Shown here one piece after another: positions 34,623-45,016 of a stretch of 64,000 bases of DNA (the first letter of the stretch is position 1; each line of letters begins with the position of its first letter). The notes under the pieces are model-generated. The model did no database searches, had not been told where the DNA came from, and worked only from the letters and a program-made list of their open reading frames with translations. Source of the DNA: Isoetes taiwanensis (taxonomy: Eukaryota; Streptophyta; Lycopodiopsida; Isoetales; Isoetaceae); NCBI GenBank assembly GCA_021234155.1, contig JAJEKV010000215.1:124001-188000 (forward strand), in the 5' to 3' direction. The translations under genes and the position numbers were made by a program.

Positions 34623-35437
34623 AAATTTGTTAAGGACTTTGCCAAGCTGGCAACGCCTCTTATAGACCTTACAAAACATGAGAAGGTTAAGGATTGGATG
34701 ACACATTGGAAAGAGAATGTCCAGGCTGGATTTCAGTCATTGAAGGATGCCTTGACAACTGCTCCAGTTCTTACTTTACCAGATCCTCAGAAGGATAAGT
34801 GGTTTGCCATAGACACCAGTAAGATCGCTATAGGCGGACTATTAATATTAATGAAAGAAGGTAGGGTAATCGCATATGATTCTAGGAAGATGAATGATGC
34901 GGAATGGCGATACCCCACGCATGACCAGGAATTATTTGCGGTTATATGTGTCTTGCGTATATGGAGATATTACTTGCTTGGAAGACGATTCTAGTTAGAT
35001 ACAGATCATCAAAGTTTCCAGTATATCTTCACGCAACCCCACCTCAATCTTAGGCAGCGATGATTGATGGAATTCCTGGAGGAGTATGATTTTCAAGTTG
35101 TGTATAAGTCAGGCAAACACAATGTTGTTGCCGACTCTCTTTCCAGGCATCCATTGATCACTCAAACGCATCATAATGCAATTTCCACTCTCACCAGTGA
35201 GTTTGGTAAGTAGATAGAGCAGACTCTTCCTACAGATCCTGAATTTCAAGAGATATGGCAAAGTCTATCTCAGGAAGCCAGAATAGATAGGGAAAGAGAA
35301 GCTTTTTGCCATTATAAGAAGGAAGGTAACCTTCTTTATTGTAAGAATAAGTTATGTGTTCCCGGGACATCAGGAGTTCGCGAGCTTATTCTCCATGATA
35401 TATATAACAGTCCTATAGCGGGGCATGTGGGATTTAG
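34623..35437 (+). pseudogene. pol: gypsy RNase H and integrase N-terminus
   Basis: Continues in the RT frame. FAIDTSKIAIGG and PTHDQELFAV mark RNase H; TDHQSFQYIF follows a TAG at 34992-34994. A TGA replaces Trp after LRQR. The zinc-binding start of integrase (HDIYNSPIAGHVGF) is the last recognisable part. Confidence 0.85.
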
Positions 35438-35470
35438 AATAGAGTAAAATAGAATAGAATAGAATAGAAT
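35437..35470. repeat. (AATAG)n pentanucleotide run
   Basis: About six AATAG/AATAA units exactly at the point where gypsy integrase homology ends. The same pentamer occurs, inverted, in the tandem units near 3360. Confidence 0.9.
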
Positions 35471-35533
35471 TATTGTCCCTAGTGCCCTGAGGCCCCTGGA
35501 TTCATGTAGCATGGGTGAGCTCCCTCAGGGGGA

Positions 35534-36180
35534 TGCTACTAGCGCATCATGTTGGTTCATTGTAGCCCTTTAGAAGGGTTTATCTTATTTTCTATTGATA
35601 CTCGCACCCTGCTTATATCTGGCTTCATAGCCATGCGAGTGTGCTTTGCCATTACCAGCTTTGAGCTATACACATTGTGGATTCTACTGTCTCACCTTTA
35701 ATAATGGGTCAAATTATGAATCCTCAGTTTATGGTGCACCAAAACTCGAATGTGGAAATAGAGCACCCGCTCTATCGTTACCCGCTCTATTCTGCTGATC
35801 AGTCGGAGGTCCCCCTCACTATCTTGGTGCCCAATAGTGGTGCCCAGCGACAACAAAGTCGCATTGATCTGGACCACATTAGTGAAGCCGATTACTATCA
35901 GGATTAAAAAACACCACCCTGAAGGGTTTTCGAGGAAAAACCTTAATAGTAATGCGCTCATTAATGCATGTTATTATTATCAGATTCTTCTTCCATCATT
36001 TTGGAGCCACTTATCCTTTTTCCCTTCTGTGGATTCTGGATTTTTTCCCGCTGCCACTCATTCTTTTCTAAACATTCTGAATTTTGAATTTTTCTTGATG
36101 CCACTTCCCCCCTGTTTTTCCTTCCTATATACCGTGCAGTATTATGGCCCCCTCTGTTTGTGGGAGTAACAACTAAATCA
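35534..36180 (+). repeat. Candidate 3' LTR of the gypsy element
   Basis: A purine tract AGGGGGA at 35527-35533 is followed by TGCTACTAGC, a normal PPT/LTR junction. No second copy is in the window and the right end is not defined, so this is tentative. ORFs at 35677-36169 have no family resemblance. Confidence 0.35.
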
Positions 36181-37006
36181 TTCTTTTACTATTCCTTTTT
36201 CCTTCTGTACCCTTCTCGTATTGGCCTTCGTATTTCTATATTTGACCAATCTTCTGCACAAGTCCAAGAAGCTACGAAATGATCTTTTGCTGCCAAAATC
36301 CTGTTTTCAAACATTTCCTTTTAAGTTGTAGCTGTAGTTGTAGGCGTTCATCTAATCTATAAGTTGTAGGCATCCATCTCATCTATAAGCTTTGCAAAAA
36401 CTTCCAGGTAATGCGGTTAGAAGACCACTAAGCCCCTTACCGGAGCTGGAGACAAAGTGATTCTTGAAAAACATAGTTTCATTATGCTCAAAATATCTCT
36501 GCAAATCCTCTTTGTGCATCTCAATTTTTACACCAAATCCAAATCTAAATAGATAAAGGTGAGAGGAGGGTCTTCTAAAAAGCGCCAAAAAGACATGATA
36601 CAGAGCGCCAAAAAGACATGATGCATCATGTAATTATTTAAATGTCTTCTGGGCATGCAGCTAAAATCTGTACTTTGCATGAGCATGCAAGCATATCCTG
36701 CTCTAAATTTAGCCAGCCATATACGTATACTGATAATGAGAAAGCACTACCATATTAGCTGCAGCATTTAAAGCCTCAAGGCTCTACAATGAGTTTTTAA
36801 ATTCTGTTATATCAGTATAGACTAGCATTATATTGCTCATGGTCAAAGCAAGAAATTAAAACTTTTTCTCACCTATGTTAGGCACTTGTTTATTCAAAGG
36901 ATAGCATCTTTAATGGTCTAAATACCACAAGGATATTTGGACTATTCATCCCATTATGGGAAACCTGGCCATGCAAATATCTTCTTCTAGCACCCTTGTG
37001 TTTTAA
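36181..37006. other. Spacer without recognisable feature
   Basis: AT-rich sequence; nothing supported except a short direct repeat of GCGCCAAAAAGACATGAT near 36583-36620. Confidence 0.5.
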
Positions 37007-38820
37007 CACTAGACCTGTCCCTGGGACCATTCCTGATCCATGGACCAAAACTGGCCCTTATGACCTCTGCCACTTAAACCCATGTAACTCACGAAAGAAA
37101 TTTCAATTTTATAATATACCACTATCATTTGAGTCTTCACTTATTTCTTAATGATCTCTGAGAATTTCAAGACCAATGGGCTCACCTATACCTTGTGGTG
37201 ATTGCTCAAACATTAAAGAATTTGGCAGTTTCTGCACCAGTCCAAAACTGCCTTCTTCAATCTTTCTAGCATAAAGTGACTTAAACCTTGCTAAAGTTGG
37301 AGGCATTTGCCTGTTTATCATAGAACACATTGAGTTTTATGTTCCCATGTTTTTTTGCTATCATCTGACATTGGTGGAAGCCACCAAACCCTATTTTGGT
37401 CAAAAAGCTGCTTGAGGTTTAAGAATTGTTACTCTCTAATTATAACAAGTTTTGATTTAATTCTTGTGGCCATGAATTGCTAACTATACGAGCTATAGTT
37501 TCATGATTTTTTTGAGTGTTCATAAGTCATATTAACCTCAATATCTACTAAAAGAATCTACTATACAGAATTCTGGACAAAAGTATATGTTAAAATGCTC
37601 CAATAACAACCATCCATAATGCCATGTGTGTAATAAATGATGCATTCTATTTATATCTACATAGAACATAACTCTTATCAACTTACATATAGTGTAACTA
37701 GGGTGTAACCATGCAATTTTTGGAATTCAAACATGATGTACAACAGTCGGATCAACACATTAGAGCATAAAAAGTTGGGTCAACTCTATAATTATAGGTC
37801 CAAAACCCCACACTGATTAAGTTAGTGATGTTTATTGATGAATTCAAGTGGATGTTGTGAAATTTAGCCATGCCATAATATAAATAGACCACATAACATT
37901 TCATATATACTTCTTCGGTTCATAGAAAAAGACACTACTTTTCCCTAAATATGCCTTTAAAATAGTTCAAAATGTGAGAAATGACATATATAGACATCTC
38001 TTATATAAGTTGTATGGTTTTATTGAAAAAATACCATGAAATCTGCTTATTTCTTACTAGCATAAACTTCATATCTGTGTTACTGCTATAAAGCATTGTC
38101 ATCCAAGTAAAAATAATATTACATGTAAGTTATCTTTCATGTACATTATATTTTTGATGGATGCAAACCTTTCTTGGCAATAGAAATCTCTAGTTGCATG
38201 TTAAAGTAACATGTTATTTCAAAGGTTTTAATCAACTCTTTTTTGGGTTTTTCCGGCTTGGCCAAAAACATTTTTGGCATTTTCTTAAGATCGATTTTCT
38301 AAGGTTTAATGGGTTTTGGCTGCCCAAAAAAAAATCCGATCTTCCAAAAATCGGAAAAATTTCTTTTGTTATGATCTGGATTTTCGTTTTTTCCTTTCCT
38401 ATCTCGGCATAGATCGATTTGCCCTTTTCGACTTGCCCCGTTTCAATTTCTGGCATGCAATGATTTGTCCCCTTTAGGCGTGCTAGCCTAATAAGGAAGA
38501 TTATGGACATGAGAAAAGGATCGATATGGGTTTTGTTGCAATAAATTTCGGCCGGAGCAGCGTTAACTATAGATAATAAGCTTCCATGGCTTTTACCAGG
38601 TCAATCTCTTTGGTTTCCCTTCTAATCGATTTTGTGCCTCTAATGTTTGCCTTCTCTAACGATTTTGGTGAAGAGCTGTAGGGAGAAGGAAAGATCTGAT
38701 ACAAGTAAGAAAGGGAAGGATGCAGATGTGGAGGAGCAAGAATAAACTAACACAGGTAAATGTAGGTTTTGCTATAATCAATCCATTTGTTTGCCTTAGA
38801 TACTATTTTGGCTTTCAATC

Positions 38821-39201
38821 TTGGGATATCCTTCCATCGATTCAACCAGAGATTCATATTACGGATGGCATGTTGCCCAACAACGCAGACGTGAAAAACT
38901 TAGGATTCCTGGTTCCTTACATTCTGCTTTGTCGCAGAGTGGCACGCACAGTGATCATTCTGCTGGATCTACATCGGCCTTAGAAATCCGGCAAGGGGCC
39001 CCTGTTCGACAATCAGAACATATGGAAACGTCTGCACAGATAAAGTATTCTAACCAAAGCAATATGAACGATGTGCTCTCTGTATATAATGCTTCCTTGA
39101 ATTATGCTGATACTTTTAACTTCCCTACCGGAGCAGAGCTGTTAGCCATGTCTGCAAAAAATAATCGTTACATGGGTTGCTTGGACTCTGGCCAGTTTTA
39201 A
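38821..39201 (+). pseudogene. Possible N-terminal fragment of a BELL-type homeodomain protein
   Basis: Open stretch with YYGWHVAQQRRREKLRIPG followed by Ser-rich sequence and MNDVLSVYNASLNYAD. The basic QQ.RR.KLR motif near a GW/H sequence is reminiscent of the N-terminal region of plant BELL homeodomain factors. No POX/BELL domain or homeodomain follows before the stop at 39199-39201. Being alone inside a mobile element it is most likely a captured exon. Identification is weak. Confidence 0.3.
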
Positions 39202-41655
39202 GAAATTCAATTATGTCTAGCATGATCTTTGGTGTTTCTAAACAAAGGGCCACTGGAATTTTTTATTGGTTCTTCTATCAATCTAGCATGGATGGATAAT
39301 TGTGGTTGGTGCTTTAGTTTAGACATTAGCTTTGGATGTTACAGGTCCCATGTTGTTGATGATGCTCATGGACCAGTTGAGTTCATTTGATGGAAGAAAT
39401 ATCAGGCACAGATTATGGATGAGGCGCAGATTATGGATGATCCGGTCGATAATGCCAATAGAGCATAAGAATGTTTGTGGTGCTTAACTTGCCAGCAGAT
39501 GGTTCATAGTCTTTACTTCTCAATGATTTGTGTTACATGTATAGAGATTGTAAGGTGTAGATATGTAGTGTTATTGCTATTACTATAACTAGCAGAACAT
39601 CTCTTTGCCTTAGAAGATCTATTTAGGTAGATTAGAAACTTATTTATGTTGCGCCATTGACATATACTGATCTGTTACAGATAATTGGACTTTGACTGTT
39701 GTTGAAGTTCTGTTTTGCAGCCATGGGTGTTTCGGAAGATGAGTCTGGCCAGATAGTTTTAAAGAAGCTATGTGGCCATATTGATCTTCTAAAACAATCA
39801 TGATTGTCCCTGCTCCATTAGGCTCAGCAACTCAATCTACAGGTAATGTAATGTCTAATGCAATTTTCATGCTTCCTTCCATAAATCTCTTGCAACACTC
39901 CTGTTGAGCTTTAATGTAGAGCTTCCTTCTATATCTTTTGATGTTTTGCAAGTTCTTAGAGAAAAATACCATTCATATTCATATTAGGCCAGTTTCGACT
40001 CAAGCTAAAGATTTGATATGCTTGCAAGGTGAGAAAAAACAAGGATGGTATTATAGATACTATGTTGAATTCGCTGCGAGGTAAATTCTTTGCATGATTT
40101 AAACTGATATCTCATAATTGTAGATAGTCATTTTAATCTTTGATTTCTCTGTATGTGTATAATTCGGGACACATATGCTGGCAGCAATGAGGACTGATCT
40201 GCATTCAAAAAATGGCATGCTCTTCAACATTAGGATTTTCTCCTTGGATTCGCTATTTTCCATATCAATGACACGGTTTTAGATATTGTTGAGGACAAGC
40301 TCTGCTTTTTCTATAGCTTTTTAATGATTTGTCTCTTGAAATGTTTAGTATGTTTCGAAATAGTTATGCTACATCTTTTGTTTTATTGTTGTCATGGCTT
40401 GAATTCTATAGCATATTTAGAGAATCTAAATTTGGTGGTTGCAGCCACTGCATGTGTCTTAGCTTCATTAATAGGTTCCATGCATTTAATTCTGTGGCAA
40501 TCTACACATTTTCTGCCATTTTTGCTTGCCTCTGTTTGTTTCCAACCATGCAGTAGGAAGACATTTCCAAAAGTGTCCCAGGCAGTCCATGTCATTTCTG
40601 CCTCATGCGATCTGAGGGCCCATCTGTCATCAATTTGGTGGCTAGGTTTGGATTATGCTTATTCTACCACTTTCAATCGATCTAGATGTAGGCTTCATCA
40701 ATCTAGCAAAGATCTCTATGCAACTAATTTGCATGTTTTTTGAACTAGAGTATGGCTGGGAAAGTCCTGCTATGGGGAAAATTGTAGTGATATTTGCACC
40801 AACGTAGCAACTAGCAACTATCTTTGACGCGCCTACTTTGCATTTGGCAGTTAATCTCTTCTATGATGAACAATTGGATGAATCCTTGCAATTCCATACG
40901 AGTGTCAAATTTATATGTAGCAGGTGGGTGCATCTCATTCCGAGAGTTTCGACAAGCCTCTCTTCGTTCATCATGACCTCCATTGAAAATCTAACTTGAT
41001 TATTAATGGAAATTTGAGGCTAAATTTGATACTGCTCTGTTTCTTAGCTCCATAACTGCAATACAGCTAAGTTAGCCATCTTATATTTTGTTCTTGAGAA
41101 ATGAGACTGTTTCTAATAATGTTTTGAGTGCATCCACAGAAATTAGAAATTGGGACTAGGGACCCCGACAAGAATTGATGACTTTTGTCTCTTGCCTCCT
41201 GAAATGCAATAGCTCATGAAATTCTATGACATGAACAGAGCATCCAAATGGGGATTTGTTACTCAGCATGCTCACATTTAAGCAACTCAACACGTGATCA
41301 GGTTCTCTCCAAGTCAAGGACACTGGTAAGTTAGTATATTCCACAAAGTAGATATATTCTTAGTTAATGTTCTCACCAGGTTCACTTGGACCAACGATGA
41401 GTTATTAAAGAGCAACATATAGAGCTTCGGCGTTATTGTCAGAGAGTGATATGGTACCTTAGGTTTGTTTGCTGAAGTTTGAATCCCAAGATACTTTACT
41501 GCACCAGAATTTTACAAGGCGCCCACCGTCATGGTTATTCAAGTTCTGGTAATTCAAATGTTACCACAGAAACCAATCTGCCTTTTTGTTTAGTCTGCGG
41601 ATGCGCCAGAATGTTATCCTAGAACTATCACATTTGCATGATTGCAAAACTCAAT
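39202..41655. other. Non-coding region inside the 6.9-kb element
   Basis: Some intron-like structure (pyrimidine tract and CAG before 'CCATGGGTGTTTC' near 39720) but no recognisable exon series. ORF 40324-40743 lacks coding character. Confidence 0.4.
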
Positions 41656-41659
41656 GCAT

Positions 41660-41776
41660 TATTGTTTAGCCATGGTTCCGCTATAGCATGTTGACATGTT
41701 AATGCCATGGTTCCGCATAACTCAACATGTCATTGTTTAGCCATGGTTCCGCTATAGCATGTTGACATGTTAATGC
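41660..41776. repeat. 71-bp-spaced direct repeat
   Basis: TTGTTTAGCCATGGTTCCGC and the following 25 bp occur at 41662 and 41733. Confidence 0.9.
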
Positions 41777-41867
41777 CAATTTTTGAAAATTCCTTTTACA
41801 ATAAATGTCTGGGTCTTTAATAGTTTTGTTCAATGTTTGACCTAGCTATTGTTGACATTATGGGAAA

Positions 41868-42040
41868 AAGATAGACCAAGTAATGCCATGTCTCGAAAAT
41901 AACACTGGCAAAAACTCATAGCATGGCCTATACTAACATAGTATTAAAAAGATAGACCAGGTAAAGCCAATGTCTCGAAAAAAGTGATGGTAAAAACTCA
42001 TAGCATGGTCTATACCAACATAGTATCTAAACATCAAGCA
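41868..42040. repeat. ~85-bp imperfect direct repeat, two copies
   Basis: 'AAAAGATAGACCA.GTAA.GCCA' ... 'AACTCATAGCATGG' ... 'AACATAGTAT' occurs twice in succession. Confidence 0.85.
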
Positions 42041-42490
42041 AGTGTCAAAACATTATCTCTATGGCACACCAGGCATGTTCTTTAATCACGTAATCACTTA
42101 CAAAGTTAACTCTTGGAATACTCTGATCTTTGCCCTCATATGTACGCAACCAAAGAACTAAACAGAAATTTATTGTTGTAGCCTTTATGCAAAGACATGC
42201 TCCACACAGGCAATTTCAAATGGCAGACCATATTCATTTTCTTTTGAGAGTAGTATTATGTCTACCCAAATTGTTCATGCTTAGTGCACTGCATATAAAA
42301 CATTGATGGGTTTTCCTTTTTTACTCGGTTAATCTTAAAAGAATAAGTAAGACCCAACCTCATAATCAGAGGCCTAACTAGTTTAGGCATATCTAACAAG
42401 TAAAAATCTAAACCTCAACATACATTGCAAATCTATCGGTGCATAAATTTGATAGGCTTTATGAAGTGGGGCACTCACTTTGTTGTAACT

Positions 42491-42522
42491 AAAGCCCGGC
42501 AACGCCGGGCATTCCTTACTAG
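42491..42522 (+). mobile_element. Helitron 3' terminus (plus strand)
   Basis: GC hairpin GCCCGGC-AAC-GCCGGGC (42494-42510), then 8 bases, then CTAG (42519-42522) followed by T. This is the standard Helitron 3' end. The same 20-odd bases occur inverted at 51265-51285. The 5' TC end was not located, so the Helitron extent is unknown. Confidence 0.75.
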
Positions 42523-43515
42523 TTTATACCATTTATGGTCCACGAGACCAATTGTATAGAGCATATATCTCTCACTAACCTTATCCATTTTTCCCCAGAG
42601 AATGATACTATGACTTTTTCGCTTCTATCACATGATTTTTGAAAGGTGTAAGTGAAAGTCCATGTAGGTTTAATTGGTAATAAATACCTTATAAATTCTC
42701 AATTTTTTGTGCTTCAACCTTACCCGTAAATTATGCAAGCTAACCTAATCAATTAATTTTGTCCTATAGAGAATCATACAAGTAAACTATATGTGAAAGT
42801 TGAGATCAAAATTGATTAAGATGGCACCACTAATGATTTTCAAACTTTCAGTCATTTGGACCAATGATGGTCTGCAACTGGACTGCAAGTAGCAGTCTAT
42901 CTTTATTTTTTATAGTAAATGTTTTCCATATTTTTCCTTGGTTATTTTTGCATTGGTTTCTTGACATGAGATATTTTGAGGATGTGATTTTGTAAAGTCA
43001 CACCTTATAGCACAAATCTAGAATAAACATGGAAGATATAATATAATTGATGTTATCTATTCTAGTACAATCCTCAAGATAATGAACAACAAATATTTTT
43101 TGTGAACAAAATAGTCCAAGAGCTACTCGTGTCCCAAAGCTCAACTTGAAATGGACTAACATAAGGATATTATCAATTTTTTAATGAACTATGGACCAGT
43201 AATGGGCAGGTACAGATATCGTTTTTGATTTTTTTTTACCACGTCTTTTGCTCTTTTTACAAGTTTGTTTTTGCATTAGTTTCATATCCTTATAAGCTTT
43301 CATAATGTGATTTTTTAGAGGATAACCTAGAGTCATATGTAGCAATGTTATCCATTTGTATAAATTCCCTAAAATAGAAAATAGAAATAAAAGTCAAAAC
43401 ATCAAATTCAAACTCAACAAATATTTTTCTAAGATGGAGGATCTCGTGAACTACTTATATACCAAATTTGAACTCAAAATTAATTTCCTTCTCAAAGTTG
43501 TTGTTTTTATATCAC
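42523..43515. other. AT-rich region with diverged ~310-bp repeats
   Basis: Phrases such as 'TTTTTGCATTGGTTTC' / 'TTTTTGCATTAGTTTC' and 'GATGTGATTTT' recur near 42945 and 43268. TGGACC/GGTCCA motifs are frequent. No gene. Confidence 0.45.
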
Positions 43516-43517
43516 AA

Positions 43518-43555
43518 CTGCTTTCTGGGAACCAGTACTGGTTCCCAGAAGGCAG
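43518..43555. repeat. 38-bp near-perfect palindrome
   Basis: 19-bp arms with no spacer and one mismatched pair; the central 28 bp (43523-43550, arm TTCTGGGAACCAGT) are a perfect palindrome. Confidence 0.95.
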
Positions 43556-44216
43556 AAGACAGTTTTGACCCTGTCATGTTTGAATTGCTCTATCTTTCTT
43601 CACAGAGTTCCAATTGAGATGTGGTTTTTTGTGTCTTGCTCTATATCTCGTGTAGAAAAATAACATTATAACCAAAAAAATCAAAAAAATCTTTTCATCG
43701 AGACAGTTTTATTTTGTGTGAACATGAAGCTTTTGGTACTTGACCCCCTTGGGTTTGCTAGAGCATAACTCACAAGAATAGGAGCTGATACATTTTTGTG
43801 TATTTTTTATGTGAAGCATGACTGCCATATATGAATTCCTAGAAAGGGTTTGGCTAGTTTTTGCGTTCTTGATTTTATATGATTTTTTTTGTGAACCTTC
43901 AAAATGCCCTTTAATGGTCCATCATGGGACAGGTCTAGTGTTAAGGAAATTTGTCTCCCAAACGTTGTTTCATCATAATTGAGCTCTAATGCATGAGGAT
44001 CCCAACTTGATCTGAACATTTTTCTAATCATGAGGAAACGAAATTCTTATTTTACTGTTACAATCTAATCAGAAATCGGCGTCAATGTCTAGCATAGTGT
44101 TGAGAAATTATAGTTCTAACTTGACATCCATGGGTATTGTCTATACCCTTGTTTGCATATAATGGTAATCCATTAAACTATGACTAAAACCAACTTTTTT
44201 TTTTTGAATAAGCGTG

Positions 44217-44984
44217 TGTTGAATATGCTGGTCATATCATAATCTGAGAAGAACAGTGAATCTGAGCAGGAACCTGTCAATTGCACAAGAAATGGAAGTA
44301 AAATATCTAGATCATATGGTTCAAAACCTAAGTCTAGATATTAGCATGGTGGAGAGCATAAAGATCTATGATCTAAAGGTTCTTTTGTTTCTTCGTGTAA
44401 AATATAGTATTTAACCTAAGGTTGCATGGTTAAATATTTGAATGGATATATTTGTCAAGTCTTGAATATGGAGCTCTGGTTCAATGGGATTGAGCCATAT
44501 TTGTATAAACGGACTTCGGTCCAATGAAGACTTGAAAAAGGAAGCGAGGATTGATTGGTGAAGGCACAACCGCCGGAATCGATTCTATATATGAAATGAA
44601 GATGTAGTTAGGTCAGATAGTTGAATTCCGGATTGATCCGTAAAGCTTTCAAAGGTATGAAGTAGCGAAGTTTGTTTTATTGCTACAGTAAAGAATTCAA
44701 TTGATAACTGGTATATTGCTCATAAAGGATGTTGTAGATAACCATTGAGCTATTTAACTTATAATGGTTGAGACTTGGATTTATTGAAATGAAGTTTGGC
44801 AATACTCAATAATGTATTGATCATTGTATTGTTTGTGTGAGAATGGTTTAAATTTATTCATTGAGTGCAATGAATATGAAGTATGAACATTGTGGAATTA
44901 AGACAGGTGTTTGATCAATAAGAATGAAGTCCAACATTATGATATAAGGAAAAGAATATTGATGTATTGATTTCTTTTCTTACA
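44217..44984 (+). repeat. 5' LTR of copia element 2
   Basis: TGTTGAATATGC ... TTACA, 768 bp. Differences from the 3' LTR are clustered in about 44460-44635. Confidence 0.96.
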
Positions 44985-44985
44985 T

Positions 44986-44997
44986 TGGTATCAGAGC
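44986..44997 (+). promoter_or_regulatory. Primer binding site, initiator Met-tRNA type
   Basis: TGGTATCAGAGC one base after the 5' LTR, identical to the site of copia 1. Confidence 0.95.
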
Positions 44998-45016
44998 TGG
45001 TCTTTTTGCAGACAAA

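Larger units (their letters stand above)
32087..35437 (+). mobile_element. Decayed Ty3/gypsy retrotransposon, internal region
   Basis: Order gag, zinc knuckle, protease, RT, RNase H and the start of integrase, as in Ty3/gypsy. The integrase core is absent: sequence ends after HDIYNSPIAGHVGF at 35437, where an AATAG pentamer run begins. Multiple stops and frameshifts. The 5' LTR was not found; a candidate 3' LTR starts near 35534. A chromovirus-type lineage is plausible but was not tested. Confidence 0.88.
37007..43940. mobile_element. Candidate 6.9-kb TIR element, CACTAGACCTGTCCC ends with TTAA flanks
   Basis: CACTAGACCTGTCCC at 37007-37021 recurs as its exact reverse complement at 43926-43940. 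Both are flanked on the outside by TTAA (37003-37006 and 43941-43944), so 19 bp match in total. GGACCATT-like phrases follow in both ends. CACTAG resembles CACTA ends, whereas TTAA duplication would suit piggyBac or Kolobok. If the duplication is 3 bp, TAA and TTA do not match. No transposase seen. Contains a possible BELL-like fragment, short repeats and a Helitron 3' end. Confidence 0.6.

Noticed and set aside
40324-40743. 139-codon ORF
   Set aside because: No domain, poor codon structure, hydrophobic composition typical of AT-rich non-coding DNA.
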